5,635 nt of DNA from DASQUP01 sp035641235 (GCA_035641235.1 DASQUP010000156.1:1-5635); one strand, 5' to 3'. Positions 1 through 4,380 are shown, numbered from the stretch's first letter. Made by a program: numbers and translations. The notes: generated by a model not told the origin, from the sequence alone.

Positions 1-284
1 CCGTGGACCTCGTACCAAGCCATGCCGAGCTTGTCCACGAGGAGGCACTCGATCAAGCGATGGCGCCGGAGCATCGTGTGTGCCAGGCGGCGTCCCTCGG
101 GAGTGAGGTTGATGCTCCCGCCCTTTTCCCGAACGAGGTAACCCTCTGAGGCCAGGCGTTTGAGCATCTCCGACGCAGAGGGCAACGACACCTCGAGGAT
201 GCCTGCCAGAACCGTCGCCGTGATGCGCTCTTCGTCTTCCTCGAGGCGCTTGATTTCCTCTAGATAGTCCTCGACACCTCTCAT
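1..284 (-). CDS. DtxR/MntR-family metal-dependent transcriptional repressor, N-terminal part (3' end outside window)
   Basis: Only the first 94 residues lie in the window. They read as a DtxR-family protein: a winged helix-turn-helix (about residues 4-65, with SASEMLKRLASEGY as the recognition-helix region and LTPEGRRLA at the wing), followed by the start of the dimerisation domain (RRHRLIECLLVDKLG...EVH). His75, Glu79 and His94 have the same spacing as the ancillary metal ligands His79, Glu83 and His98 of DtxR. The position equivalent to DtxR Met10 is Asp6, with Glu9 three residues on, which matches the Asp8/Glu11 pattern of the manganese regulator MntR. Such proteins are cytoplasmic and repress metal uptake or storage genes when loaded with Mn(II) or Fe(II). 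The remaining primary-site ligands lie beyond the left edge. The ATG at 284 is preceded by a TTG and only a weak AGG, so the start is probable rather than certain. The gene is divergent from the M23 peptidase gene. Confidence 0.88.
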   Translation of the reverse strand, partial: MRGVEDYLEEIKRLEEDEERITATVLAGILEVSLPSASEMLKRLASEGYLVREKGGSINLTPEGRRLAHTMLRRHRLIECLLVDKLGMAWYEVH

Positions 285-296
285 CAAGGAAAGCCT

Positions 297-321
297 ATCG
301 GGCTCAGTGACGGTGCCCGAT
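297..321. promoter_or_regulatory. Inverted repeat in the divergent DtxR / M23 intergenic region, candidate operator
   Basis: ATCGGGC (297-303) and GCCCGAT (315-321) are a perfect 7-bp inverted repeat with an 11-nt spacer, in the 81-bp gap between two divergent genes and 13 nt upstream of the DtxR-family start. The position and the 18-bp centre-to-centre distance of the half-sites would suit a dimeric regulator, possibly autoregulation. It does not resemble the published IdeR/DtxR box (TTAGGTTAGNCTAACCTAA type), so the link to the neighbouring repressor is inference. Confidence 0.35.
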
Positions 322-352
322 GTGTCCGGGAATCTCCCCCAGGACCGTAAAC

Positions 353-358
353 GAGGGG
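353..358 (+). promoter_or_regulatory. Ribosome binding site of the M23 gene
   Basis: GAGGGG lies 7 nt upstream of the GTG at 366. It favours that start over the in-frame TTG at 363 and the in-frame GTG at 384. Confidence 0.6.
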
Positions 359-365
359 TGCTTGT

Positions 366-1454
366 GTGCTACCGTCCTCGTCGGTGCGATTCAAACGCCC
401 TCGGGGAGCCCGTGTCCTCATCGCGGCCGGCCTTCTGGCTGTCTCGTCCGCCACCGTCCTCATAGGCAATGCGGCGAGCCAGGAGTCGCTCGACGATTTG
501 AAGTCCCGGATGTCAGATATCCAGGGGCAGCTCGACGCGGCCACTGCCAAAATCGAGGATCTGCGGACACGGGAAGACAAGCTCAAGAGCCGTCTCGGCG
601 AGGTCTCCCAACGGATTGACGACGTGACCAAGGACCAGCGGCGCCTAGAGAAGAGGGTCGTCGAGGCGGCCAAGAACCTCTATAAGAGCGGTGGAGCGGA
701 CATGCTCGAGACCCTCCTTACCGCAGAGAGTTTTTCGGAGCTCTCATCGCGCGCTCAGGTCCTGAATCGGATATCTCAGAGAGATACCGAGGCCTTCATC
801 GCGTACGCCCGAAACCAGTCCGAGCTCAAGGACCTGACGGCCGAACTAGAGGAGCGCGAGGGCGAACTCTCATCGACGAGACAGGCACTGAACGAGGAGG
901 CCGACAGGCTGCAGGCGACGTTCGAAGGCGTGTCCGCCGAGTACAACGACCTCAAGAAGAAGCTCGCCGCCCGGGCGGCTGCGCGCGAAGCAGCTGCGGC
1001 CGCAGCAGCCCCTGCCCCCACTTCGAGTGCCCCCTCTGATGCCCCCATACACGTGCCGGCGACGAACGGAATGGCCTGTCCCGTCGCGGGGGCCGTGTCG
1101 TTTATCGATAGCTGGGGCTATCCGCGCTCCGGCGGCCGGCTCCACCAGGGTGTGGACATGATGGCGGCGTACGGAACGCCGGTCGTTGCCATCACAAGCG
1201 GGAACATCACCTACGCAGGTTATGGCGGCTCGGCGGGTAACTGGCTGATCCTCTCCGGAGACGACGGCCACGGGTACTGGTACATGCACAACCAGAGCAA
1301 CATCGTCACCAGCGGGCACGTTTCGGCGGGTCAGCAGATCGCAACGGTCGGCGACACGGGGAATGCAGTTGGTACTCCGCATCTCCACTTCGAGTACCAC
1401 CCCGGCGGAGGCGGGGCCGTTAACCCGTATCCGCTTGTGGCGTCGATCTGTTAG
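366..1454 (+). CDS. Secreted coiled-coil M23-family peptidoglycan endopeptidase (EnvC/LytM-like)
   Basis: The protein has 362 residues. Residues 7-37 look like a signal peptide: basic VRFKRPRGAR, a hydrophobic core, then a likely cleavage after NAA near 35-37. Residues 40-110 and 140-205 are strongly heptad-like coiled coils, separated by a segment (111-135, ADMLETLLTAESFSEL) typical of actinobacterial peptidases with this architecture. An alanine/proline linker (201-232) leads to an M23 (LytM/peptidase_M23) domain at about 238-356. The zinc and catalytic residues are all present: His260 and Asp264 (HQGVD), His308 (YMHN), and His339/His341 (HLHFE), so the enzyme should be active as a glycyl or cross-bridge endopeptidase in the cell wall. 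Cys238 just before the domain and Cys362 as the last residue could form a disulfide closing it. The likely role is wall remodelling or daughter-cell separation, by family. The GTG start is chosen for its GAGGGG ribosome site. The next gene begins 56 bp downstream on the same strand. Confidence 0.92.
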   Translation: MLPSSSVRFKRPRGARVLIAAGLLAVSSATVLIGNAASQESLDDLKSRMSDIQGQLDAATAKIEDLRTREDKLKSRLGEVSQRIDDVTKDQRRLEKRVVEAAKNLYKSGGADMLETLLTAESFSELSSRAQVLNRISQRDTEAFIAYARNQSELKDLTAELEEREGELSSTRQALNEEADRLQATFEGVSAEYNDLKKKLAARAAAREAAAAAAAPAPTSSAPSDAPIHVPATNGMACPVAGAVSFIDSWGYPRSGGRLHQGVDMMAAYGTPVVAITSGNITYAGYGGSAGNWLILSGDDGHGYWYMHNQSNIVTSGHVSAGQQIATVGDTGNAVGTPHLHFEYHPGGGGAVNPYPLVASIC

Positions 1455-1498
1455 ACGTCAAATCGGCCCGTGTAGCCAGCGTGTGGGTGAGTGGGGAG

Positions 1499-1504
1499 TA
1501 CCCT
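1499..1504 (+). promoter_or_regulatory. Possible -10 element for leaderless expression of the RsiG-like gene
   Basis: TACCCT fits the TANNNT -10 pattern and ends 6 nt before the ATG at 1511, the spacing expected if transcription starts at the start codon. There is no good Shine-Dalgarno at normal distance (GGGGAG at 1493-1498 is 12 nt away) and a TAG stop in frame at 1505-1507 rules out an upstream start. No convincing -35 is visible, so this is a weak prediction. Confidence 0.3.
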
Positions 1505-1510
1505 TAGTCC

Positions 1511-2062
1511 ATGAGCGAAAAGAAACGTCGTCTGGTCGAGCGAATCGTGGAGCCCGACTACACGCGCGATCTCCAAAAGAAGTCCCTCGATGAACTGCGG
1601 GCGATGCGGGACGAATGTCGCGAAGGGGAGAACGAGCTGTCGTTCGAGCGCCGGCTGTGTCAGGCCAGGATCGACATCCTCTCGGCCGAGCTGGAACGGC
1701 GGACCGGAGACAGCGACACTTCCACGGACATCCTCGAGAAGCTCCCGCAGATCCTGGCCACCGACACGGTGGGGGCGCGCGGCGAATCACACATCCCCGA
1801 ACGAGCCCCAGATTTCTCCGTCCCGCGCAACGCGGATGTGCCCCGGCGCCGGGTCGAAGAGATCGCCGGCGAGCAGACGCTCGCGCGGCTCTCGAGTATG
1901 TCGACCGAGGAGATCCGAGGCCTCATTGCTTCGCTCGGCGAACACGAGGCGGATGTATCAGGGCGCCGGCGCAACGTCCAGACGGTCGTCGACGCGATCC
2001 AGGCCGAGATCGTACGCCGCTACGTGAGCGGCGAGGCCGATCCCACCGCAGCCCTCGGCTAA
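1511..2062 (+). CDS. rsiG: RsiG-family c-di-GMP-binding anti-sigma factor homologue with two signature motifs
   Basis: The protein has 183 residues, is charged and mostly helical, with no membrane segment or signal peptide. It contains two exact matches to E(X)3S(X)2R(X)3Q(X)3D, the c-di-GMP-binding signature of RsiG: Glu40/Ser44/Arg47/Gln51/Asp55 and Glu146/Ser150/Arg153/Gln157/Asp161. Each motif lies in a predicted long helix, followed by A-E-x-x-R-R (59-64 and 165-170), and preceded by an S-x-x-E-x-R helix start (25-30 and 131-136). Residues 65-120 are a hydrophilic linker. In Streptomyces, RsiG with bound c-di-GMP holds the sporulation sigma factor WhiG inactive, and the motif is repeated on the two helices of an antiparallel coiled coil; this gene fits that architecture. 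No sigma factor or GGDEF/EAL gene is in the window, so the partner is inferred to be a WhiG/FliA-type sigma encoded elsewhere. The gene follows the M23 gene by 56 bp and faces the proline-rich gene tail to tail. Confidence 0.85.
   Translation: MSEKKRRLVERIVEPDYTRDLQKKSLDELRAMRDECREGENELSFERRLCQARIDILSAELERRTGDSDTSTDILEKLPQILATDTVGARGESHIPERAPDFSVPRNADVPRRRVEEIAGEQTLARLSSMSTEEIRGLIASLGEHEADVSGRRRNVQTVVDAIQAEIVRRYVSGEADPTAALG
1583..1702 (+). repeat. RsiG internal repeat unit 1 (residues 25-64)
   Basis: Encodes the first of two 40-residue units that align without gaps at an offset of exactly 106 residues. It carries the first c-di-GMP motif (Glu40 to Asp55, bases 1628-1675). By eye 14 of 40 positions are identical to unit 2, including every signature residue. 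Confidence 0.75.
1901..2020 (+). repeat. RsiG internal repeat unit 2 (residues 131-170)
   Basis: Second of the two units, carrying the second motif (Glu146 to Asp161, bases 1946-1993). The shared residues outside the motif (Ser131, Glu134, Arg136, Glu144, Ala165, Glu166, Arg169, Arg170) extend the match on both sides, which supports an intragenic duplication. Confidence 0.75.
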
Positions 2063-2067
2063 CTCTC

Positions 2068-2086
2068 CGGCGCGCCGGGCGCGCCG
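2068..2086. repeat. Perfect 9-bp inverted repeat, GC-only
   Basis: CGGCGCGCC and GGCGCGCCG flank a single central G, giving two adjacent 8-bp GGCGCGCC palindromes (2069-2076 and 2078-2085). It begins 5 bp after the RsiG-like stop codon and lies between two convergent genes, so it may fold into the first of two hairpins that end transcription. Confidence 0.6.
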
Positions 2087-2088
2087 AA

Positions 2089-2127
2089 ATGGCAATCGAC
2101 CACCACCCCTTGGTGGTGATTTGCCAT
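2089..2127. terminator. Bidirectional terminator-like hairpin between convergent genes
   Basis: ATGGCAA (2089-2095) pairs with TTGCCAT (2121-2127) and, inside it, CACCACC (2101-2107) pairs with GGTGGTG (2112-2118) around a CCTT loop, with a 5/2-nt internal loop between the two stems. It sits between the RsiG-like gene ending at 2062 and the oppositely oriented gene ending at 2147, so it can serve both. There is no strong U-tract on either side, which is common in high-GC actinobacteria. Confidence 0.6.
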
Positions 2128-2146
2128 CTCGGGGTTCTAGGAGGGC

Positions 2147-3226
2147 CTAACCCTTGGACGGTGGAGGCGGAGGAGGCGGCGCGCTTCCGACCCCGACAGG
2201 GTCCGGAGGAGGAGGTGGCGGGGGTGGGGGTGCCTTTTCGCCGCCATCGCTGGCAGGAGGAGGCGGGGGTGGCGGCGCCTTCTTCGCGGAGTTCGGTCCG
2301 TCGTCGTCATCATCTTCGTTGTCTTCCTGGCCGGGCCGCTCGGTTTTGTCCTGCTGCTTGGCTTTGTCGTTGTTCTTCGGCTTCTTGGTCGGCTTAGGAG
2401 CCTTGCTCGTCGGTGCCTTTTTCTTCGACCCGTCCCGTGGCTTCTTGGTGGAGGACTTGGGTTTGGACTGCTCGCGATCCTTTGATCCGGCCTTCGAGGT
2501 CTCCGATTTTTTCTTGGACCCTGAGGAGCCGGTCGACGTCTTTCCTGAGCGATCTCCCTTGGATGGTCGATCGGATCCCTTATTGGCCTTGGTCTGATCG
2601 GTTTTGTCGCCTCGTTTGCGATCGGACTCGTTCTGCTGCCCGCGCCTCGGTCGTTCGCGCCCGGCATCGTCCGGAGTCCCATTAGCCGGCGGACGGGAAG
2701 CAACGCCGCCCGGACGGTAGTTTTTATCCTCTCCAATCTTGCGACCGCGCAGTTGCCCGTCGGAGTCGTCGCGGTCTTCCGAGATCGGCTTCTTGGACCC
2801 GGGAGGCTGGGGGTCTCTGGCTTCCGGCGTGCCGGTGGGAGCTCCAAAAGACCGGCCACCCCTCTCCACGATCTTGGCTCCACCGGTGTCGTTCTCGCGC
2901 GTCCCGGCGGACGGGCCGGCAGACCCGACAGGCGTTACGCCACTGGAAGGGCTCGGAGAGCTCGGCTCCTCCGTCTCGGAGACCTCAGTCGAGCTGGTCG
3001 GAGCCTGAACCTCGTCCCCGTTAAGCGAGCCCTGGTCGGTCAGTGCTGGGAGGGTAAGGGCGCCGCCCGATCCATCGGGACCGACGATGCGGAGGCCGTC
3101 ACGGACCTGTACGCGCAGGCCGGCGCCGACACCCATGACGGCGAATATGACCATGATGCCTGCGGTCACCGATGCAAGGCAAGCTTGCACCAGAGCCGCC
3201 AGCTGGGTCCTCGAGACTTTCTTCAT
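2147..3226 (-). CDS. Membrane-anchored, low-complexity lysine-rich/polyproline protein, function unknown
   Basis: I do not recognise this 359-residue protein. A short basic N-terminus (MKKVSR) is followed by one hydrophobic segment at about residues 9-35 and then roughly 320 residues with no hydrophobic core, so it should be anchored with its N-terminus inside and a long disordered tail outside. The tail has zones: Ser/Thr/Pro/Glu-rich (75-145), mixed charge with Gly and Arg (145-205), Lys/Ser/Thr-rich with many KK and KP pairs (206-298), an acidic run (301-309), then three proline runs of 7, 9 and 7 residues separated by Ala/Gly/Asp spacers, ending SKG. The proline runs use mixed CCG, CCT, CCA and CCC codons, so this looks like selected protein sequence rather than slipped triplet repeats. 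A wall-spanning or wall-binding role is plausible but unproven. The ATG at 3226 is preferred over the in-frame TTG at 3235, which has a GGG run directly against it. Confidence 0.7.
   Translation of the reverse strand: MKKVSRTQLAALVQACLASVTAGIMVIFAVMGVGAGLRVQVRDGLRIVGPDGSGGALTLPALTDQGSLNGDEVQAPTSSTEVSETEEPSSPSPSSGVTPVGSAGPSAGTRENDTGGAKIVERGGRSFGAPTGTPEARDPQPPGSKKPISEDRDDSDGQLRGRKIGEDKNYRPGGVASRPPANGTPDDAGRERPRRGQQNESDRKRGDKTDQTKANKGSDRPSKGDRSGKTSTGSSGSKKKSETSKAGSKDREQSKPKSSTKKPRDGSKKKAPTSKAPKPTKKPKNNDKAKQQDKTERPGQEDNEDDDDDGPNSAKKAPPPPPPPASDGGEKAPPPPPPPPPDPVGVGSAPPPPPPPSKG
2159..2275 (-). repeat. C-terminal polyproline tract (three proline runs)
   Basis: Encodes proline runs of 7, 9 and 7 residues near the C-terminus of the membrane-anchored protein. 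Seen on the plus strand as GGNGGN-rich DNA; the reverse frame there translates to polyglycine and is a shadow. Confidence 0.8.
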
Positions 3227-3317
3227 GATCCCCAACCCATCGAAAGATACCTGCCCCTCCAGAACGTATCTACCTCGTTACTCTTTGTAGCTGATATTTC
3301 CTTGTTGCTTGCCTCCT

Positions 3318-3329
3318 ATGACTAGTCAT
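3318..3329. promoter_or_regulatory. 12-bp perfect palindrome, candidate operator
   Basis: ATGACTAGTCAT is a perfect 12-bp palindrome in the divergent region between the proline-rich gene and the XRE gene. Symmetry, position and length suit a dimeric HTH regulator such as the adjacent XRE protein, but that assignment is inference. Confidence 0.4.
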
Positions 3330-3368
3330 CGGCGCGATTTACTCGGAGTTGAACTGGAATTATCTGGT

Positions 3369-3389
3369 GCTTGCAACTGTTATGCAAAC
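3369..3389. promoter_or_regulatory. Inverted repeat GCTTGCA-N7-TGCAAAC, candidate XRE operator
   Basis: Two 7-bp half-sites match with one mismatch (core TTGCA/TGCAA perfect) around a 7-nt spacer, 55-75 bp upstream of the XRE start codon. The spacing of about one and a third turns between half-site centres is compatible with dimer binding. It lies in the locally AT-rich part of the gap, where a promoter would be expected. Confidence 0.4.
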
Positions 3390-3396
3390 GTGCCAT

Positions 3397-3406
3397 GCTA
3401 GCTAGC
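3397..3406. promoter_or_regulatory. GCTAGCTAGC palindrome, with a further GCTAGC at 3426-3431
   Basis: A perfect 10-bp palindrome containing two CTAG tetramers, with GCTAGC again 20 bp downstream. Both are within 50 bp of the XRE start, so they could be autoregulatory sites. No protein partner can be deduced from sequence alone. Confidence 0.35.
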
Positions 3407-3433
3407 AGAAGGGATCGAGTGGAGGGCTAGCTC

Positions 3434-3438
3434 AGAGG
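3434..3438 (+). promoter_or_regulatory. Ribosome binding site of the XRE gene
   Basis: AGAGG lies 5 nt upstream of the ATG at 3444 and supports that start. Confidence 0.5.
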
Positions 3439-3443
3439 CGCAG

Positions 3444-3833
3444 ATGGATACGGGACGCGTGAAACTGGGAGAGCTCGGCTCGTTTATCCGAGAGCAGCGA
3501 CGAGCGGCCCGACTCTCGCTCCGCAAGCTTTCGGACCTCGCCGGGATATCCAATCCGTACCTCTCTCAGATCGAGCGGGGACTGAGGAAGCCTTCGGCCG
3601 AGATTCTGCAGGCCATAGCAAAGGCTCTAAGGATCTCGGCGGAGACCTTGTATGTGCGGGCTGGGATCCTGGACGAGGAACGCGACGCCGATCTCATAGC
3701 CGAGATCCTCAAGGATCCGGGGATTTCGGAGCGGCAGAAACAAGTGCTCATTGACATCTACAAATCCTTCAAGGAGTCCGGCCTCGAACCGCATGAGAAG
3801 GCCGCGTCCTTGAAGGACGTAGATAACACCTAG
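3444..3833 (+). CDS. XRE-family transcriptional regulator (Rv0474/MLDSR-like)
   Basis: The protein has 129 residues. An HTH_XRE domain spans about residues 10-76: IREQRRAARLSLRKLSDLAG as the first helices, then SNPYLSQIERGLRKPS (36-51) as the recognition helix and turn, then ILQAIAKALRISAETLYVRAGIL. The C-terminal part (77-129) has a helix ISERQKQVLIDIYKSF and a charged tail. This layout and the wording of the HTH agree with what I recall of M. tuberculosis Rv0474 and of MLDSR in Rhodococcus, which regulates the neighbouring lipid-droplet/DNA-binding protein MLDS. The next gene here encodes a small HbhA/MLDS-like protein in the same orientation, which strengthens the assignment. It should be a cytoplasmic DNA-binding dimer that controls its neighbour and probably itself through palindromes upstream. 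Confident as XRE; orthology to Rv0474 is likely but was not tested by alignment. Confidence 0.92.
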   Translation: MDTGRVKLGELGSFIREQRRAARLSLRKLSDLAGISNPYLSQIERGLRKPSAEILQAIAKALRISAETLYVRAGILDEERDADLIAEILKDPGISERQKQVLIDIYKSFKESGLEPHEKAASLKDVDNT

Positions 3834-3837
3834 AGAT

Positions 3838-3933
3838 GTGACGGGAATCCGGAGCGTGACCCTCTCCACCCCCCACCGGCGTTGGCCTCCGGAGCACGTG
3901 CGATGGAGTCCGGCGAGCTCCGATTCCCGTCAC
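3838..3933. repeat. Long inverted repeat between the XRE and HbhA-like genes
   Basis: The left arm 3838-3855 (GTGACGGGAATC-C-GGAGC) pairs with 3917-3933 (GCTCCGATTCCCGTCAC): 17 base pairs with a single bulged C, enclosing 61 nt. The loop itself contains short palindromes CTCCGGAG (3887-3894) and GCACGTGC (3894-3901). It starts 4 bp after the XRE stop codon and is followed by TTTTAG, so a terminator or attenuator is the simplest reading, though a 61-nt loop is unusual for a plain terminator. Confidence 0.6.
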
Positions 3934-3941
3934 TTTTAGTG

Positions 3942-3973
3942 GATCGGTTCAGGCCTGTTTGCGGCCTCCGATC
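3942..3973. repeat. Second hairpin upstream of the HbhA-like gene
   Basis: GATCGG (3942-3947) pairs with CCGATC (3968-3973), and AGGCC (3951-3955) with GGCCT (3963-3967), with a 3-nt bulge (TTC) on one side and a 7-nt loop TGTTTGC. No U-tract follows. It lies 65 bp upstream of the chosen start at 4039 and could be part of the 5' untranslated region or a protein-binding site. Confidence 0.45.
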
Positions 3974-3987
3974 GAACCCCCGATAGC
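3959..3987 (+). promoter_or_regulatory. Weak candidate promoter of the HbhA-like gene
   Basis: TTGCGG (3959-3964) and GATAGC (3982-3987) are spaced 17 bp and would start transcription about 45 nt before the GTG at 4039. The -10 matches the consensus at only three positions, so this is a low-confidence guess. Confidence 0.2.
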
Positions 3988-4022
3988 ACGCCGCACGGAG
4001 AACGCGGAGTGTTGGAGCTCCC

Positions 4023-4033
4023 AAAGGAGGTGA
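4023..4033 (+). promoter_or_regulatory. Near-perfect Shine-Dalgarno that decides the start of the HbhA-like gene
   Basis: AAAGGAGGTGA is an 11-base complement of the 16S rRNA anti-Shine-Dalgarno and ends 5 nt before the GTG at 4039 (8 nt from the GGAGG core). The in-frame GTG at 4009 would place this site inside the coding region, so 4039 is the real start. Confidence 0.88.
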
Positions 4034-4038
4034 CAGCA

Positions 4039-4347
4039 GTGGAAAAGGCTCAGGAGCTGTTCTACGCCGCCGTCGGCGCAGGTGACTTTGCGGTCGAGAA
4101 GGCTCGCAAGTTCACCGATCGAAAGACCACTCAGAAGTTCTACAAGGACTTTGTGAAGCGCGGTCGCGCTATCTCCACTCGGGTGCGCGGCTCGGCTACG
4201 ACGAAGCAGGCGGTCGCCCAGACCAAGGCGGCGCGCAGCCAGGTAAAAGCGGCAGCGACCAGCGTGACGAAGGCAGTTCGCTCAAACGCGAAGGCGACGA
4301 AGGAAGCCCCAAAGACGGTTACGAAGTCGTCCGCGCAGTCCCCTTAG
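4039..4347 (+). CDS. Small lysine/alanine-rich HbhA/MLDS-like protein
   Basis: The chosen GTG start gives 102 residues. The N-terminal segment (residues 5-25, with YAAVGAGDFAVEKAR) resembles the opening of HbhA-type proteins, where an amphipathic or hydrophobic helix carries an A-x-G-A-x-D-x-A pattern. Residues 26-52 are a basic helical section. Residues 53-102 are a Lys/Ala/Thr/Ser-rich tail with eight lysines and one glutamate, like the DNA- and heparin-binding tail of mycobacterial HbhA and the histone-like tail of Rhodococcus MLDS. In Rhodococcus, MLDS coats lipid droplets and tethers them to DNA, under control of the XRE regulator MLDSR encoded beside it; here the XRE gene lies just upstream. 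The protein is about half the length of M. tuberculosis HbhA (199 residues) and lacks its long central coiled coil. Function (lipid-droplet or membrane association plus DNA binding) is inferred. A generic histone-like or phasin-like protein is the main alternative. Confidence 0.72.
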   Translation: MEKAQELFYAAVGAGDFAVEKARKFTDRKTTQKFYKDFVKRGRAISTRVRGSATTKQAVAQTKAARSQVKAAATSVTKAVRSNAKATKEAPKTVTKSSAQSP

Positions 4348-4366
4348 GTGGCGTTTCGGCGCCCAC
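4348..4366 (+). terminator. Short hairpin directly after the HbhA-like stop codon
   Basis: GTGGCG (4348-4353) pairs with CGCCCAC (4360-4366) with one bulged C, starting at the base after the stop codon. With the stronger hairpin that follows it probably forms a tandem terminator; no U-tract. Confidence 0.35.
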
Positions 4367-4380
4367 AAGCGTTGGGTATG

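Noticed and set aside
870..1400. Long minus-strand frame opposite the M23 peptidase gene
   Set aside because: It is a shadow of a gene with complete catalytic motifs and shows no domain of its own.
1615..2397. Plus-strand frame of 260 residues overlapping the RsiG-like gene and the proline-rich gene
   Set aside because: It crosses two well-supported genes on opposite strands and the terminator between them; its arginine- and alanine-rich translation is typical of a GC-rich out-of-frame reading.
2154..2597. Plus-strand glycine-rich frame opposite the proline-rich gene, resembling a PE_PGRS-like protein
   Set aside because: Polyglycine is the reverse reading of the proline codons; the minus-strand frame is longer, has a membrane segment and lies in the orientation supported by the divergent promoter region.
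3300..3443. CRISPR-like or tandem repeat array suggested by the repeated GCTAGC and TGCAA words
   Set aside because: The words are short palindromes at irregular spacing with no repeat-spacer periodicity; they fit operator sites better.
4009..4038. Upstream GTG start adding ten residues to the HbhA-like protein
   Set aside because: The near-perfect AAAGGAGGTGA lies inside this extension and is correctly spaced for the GTG at 4039.
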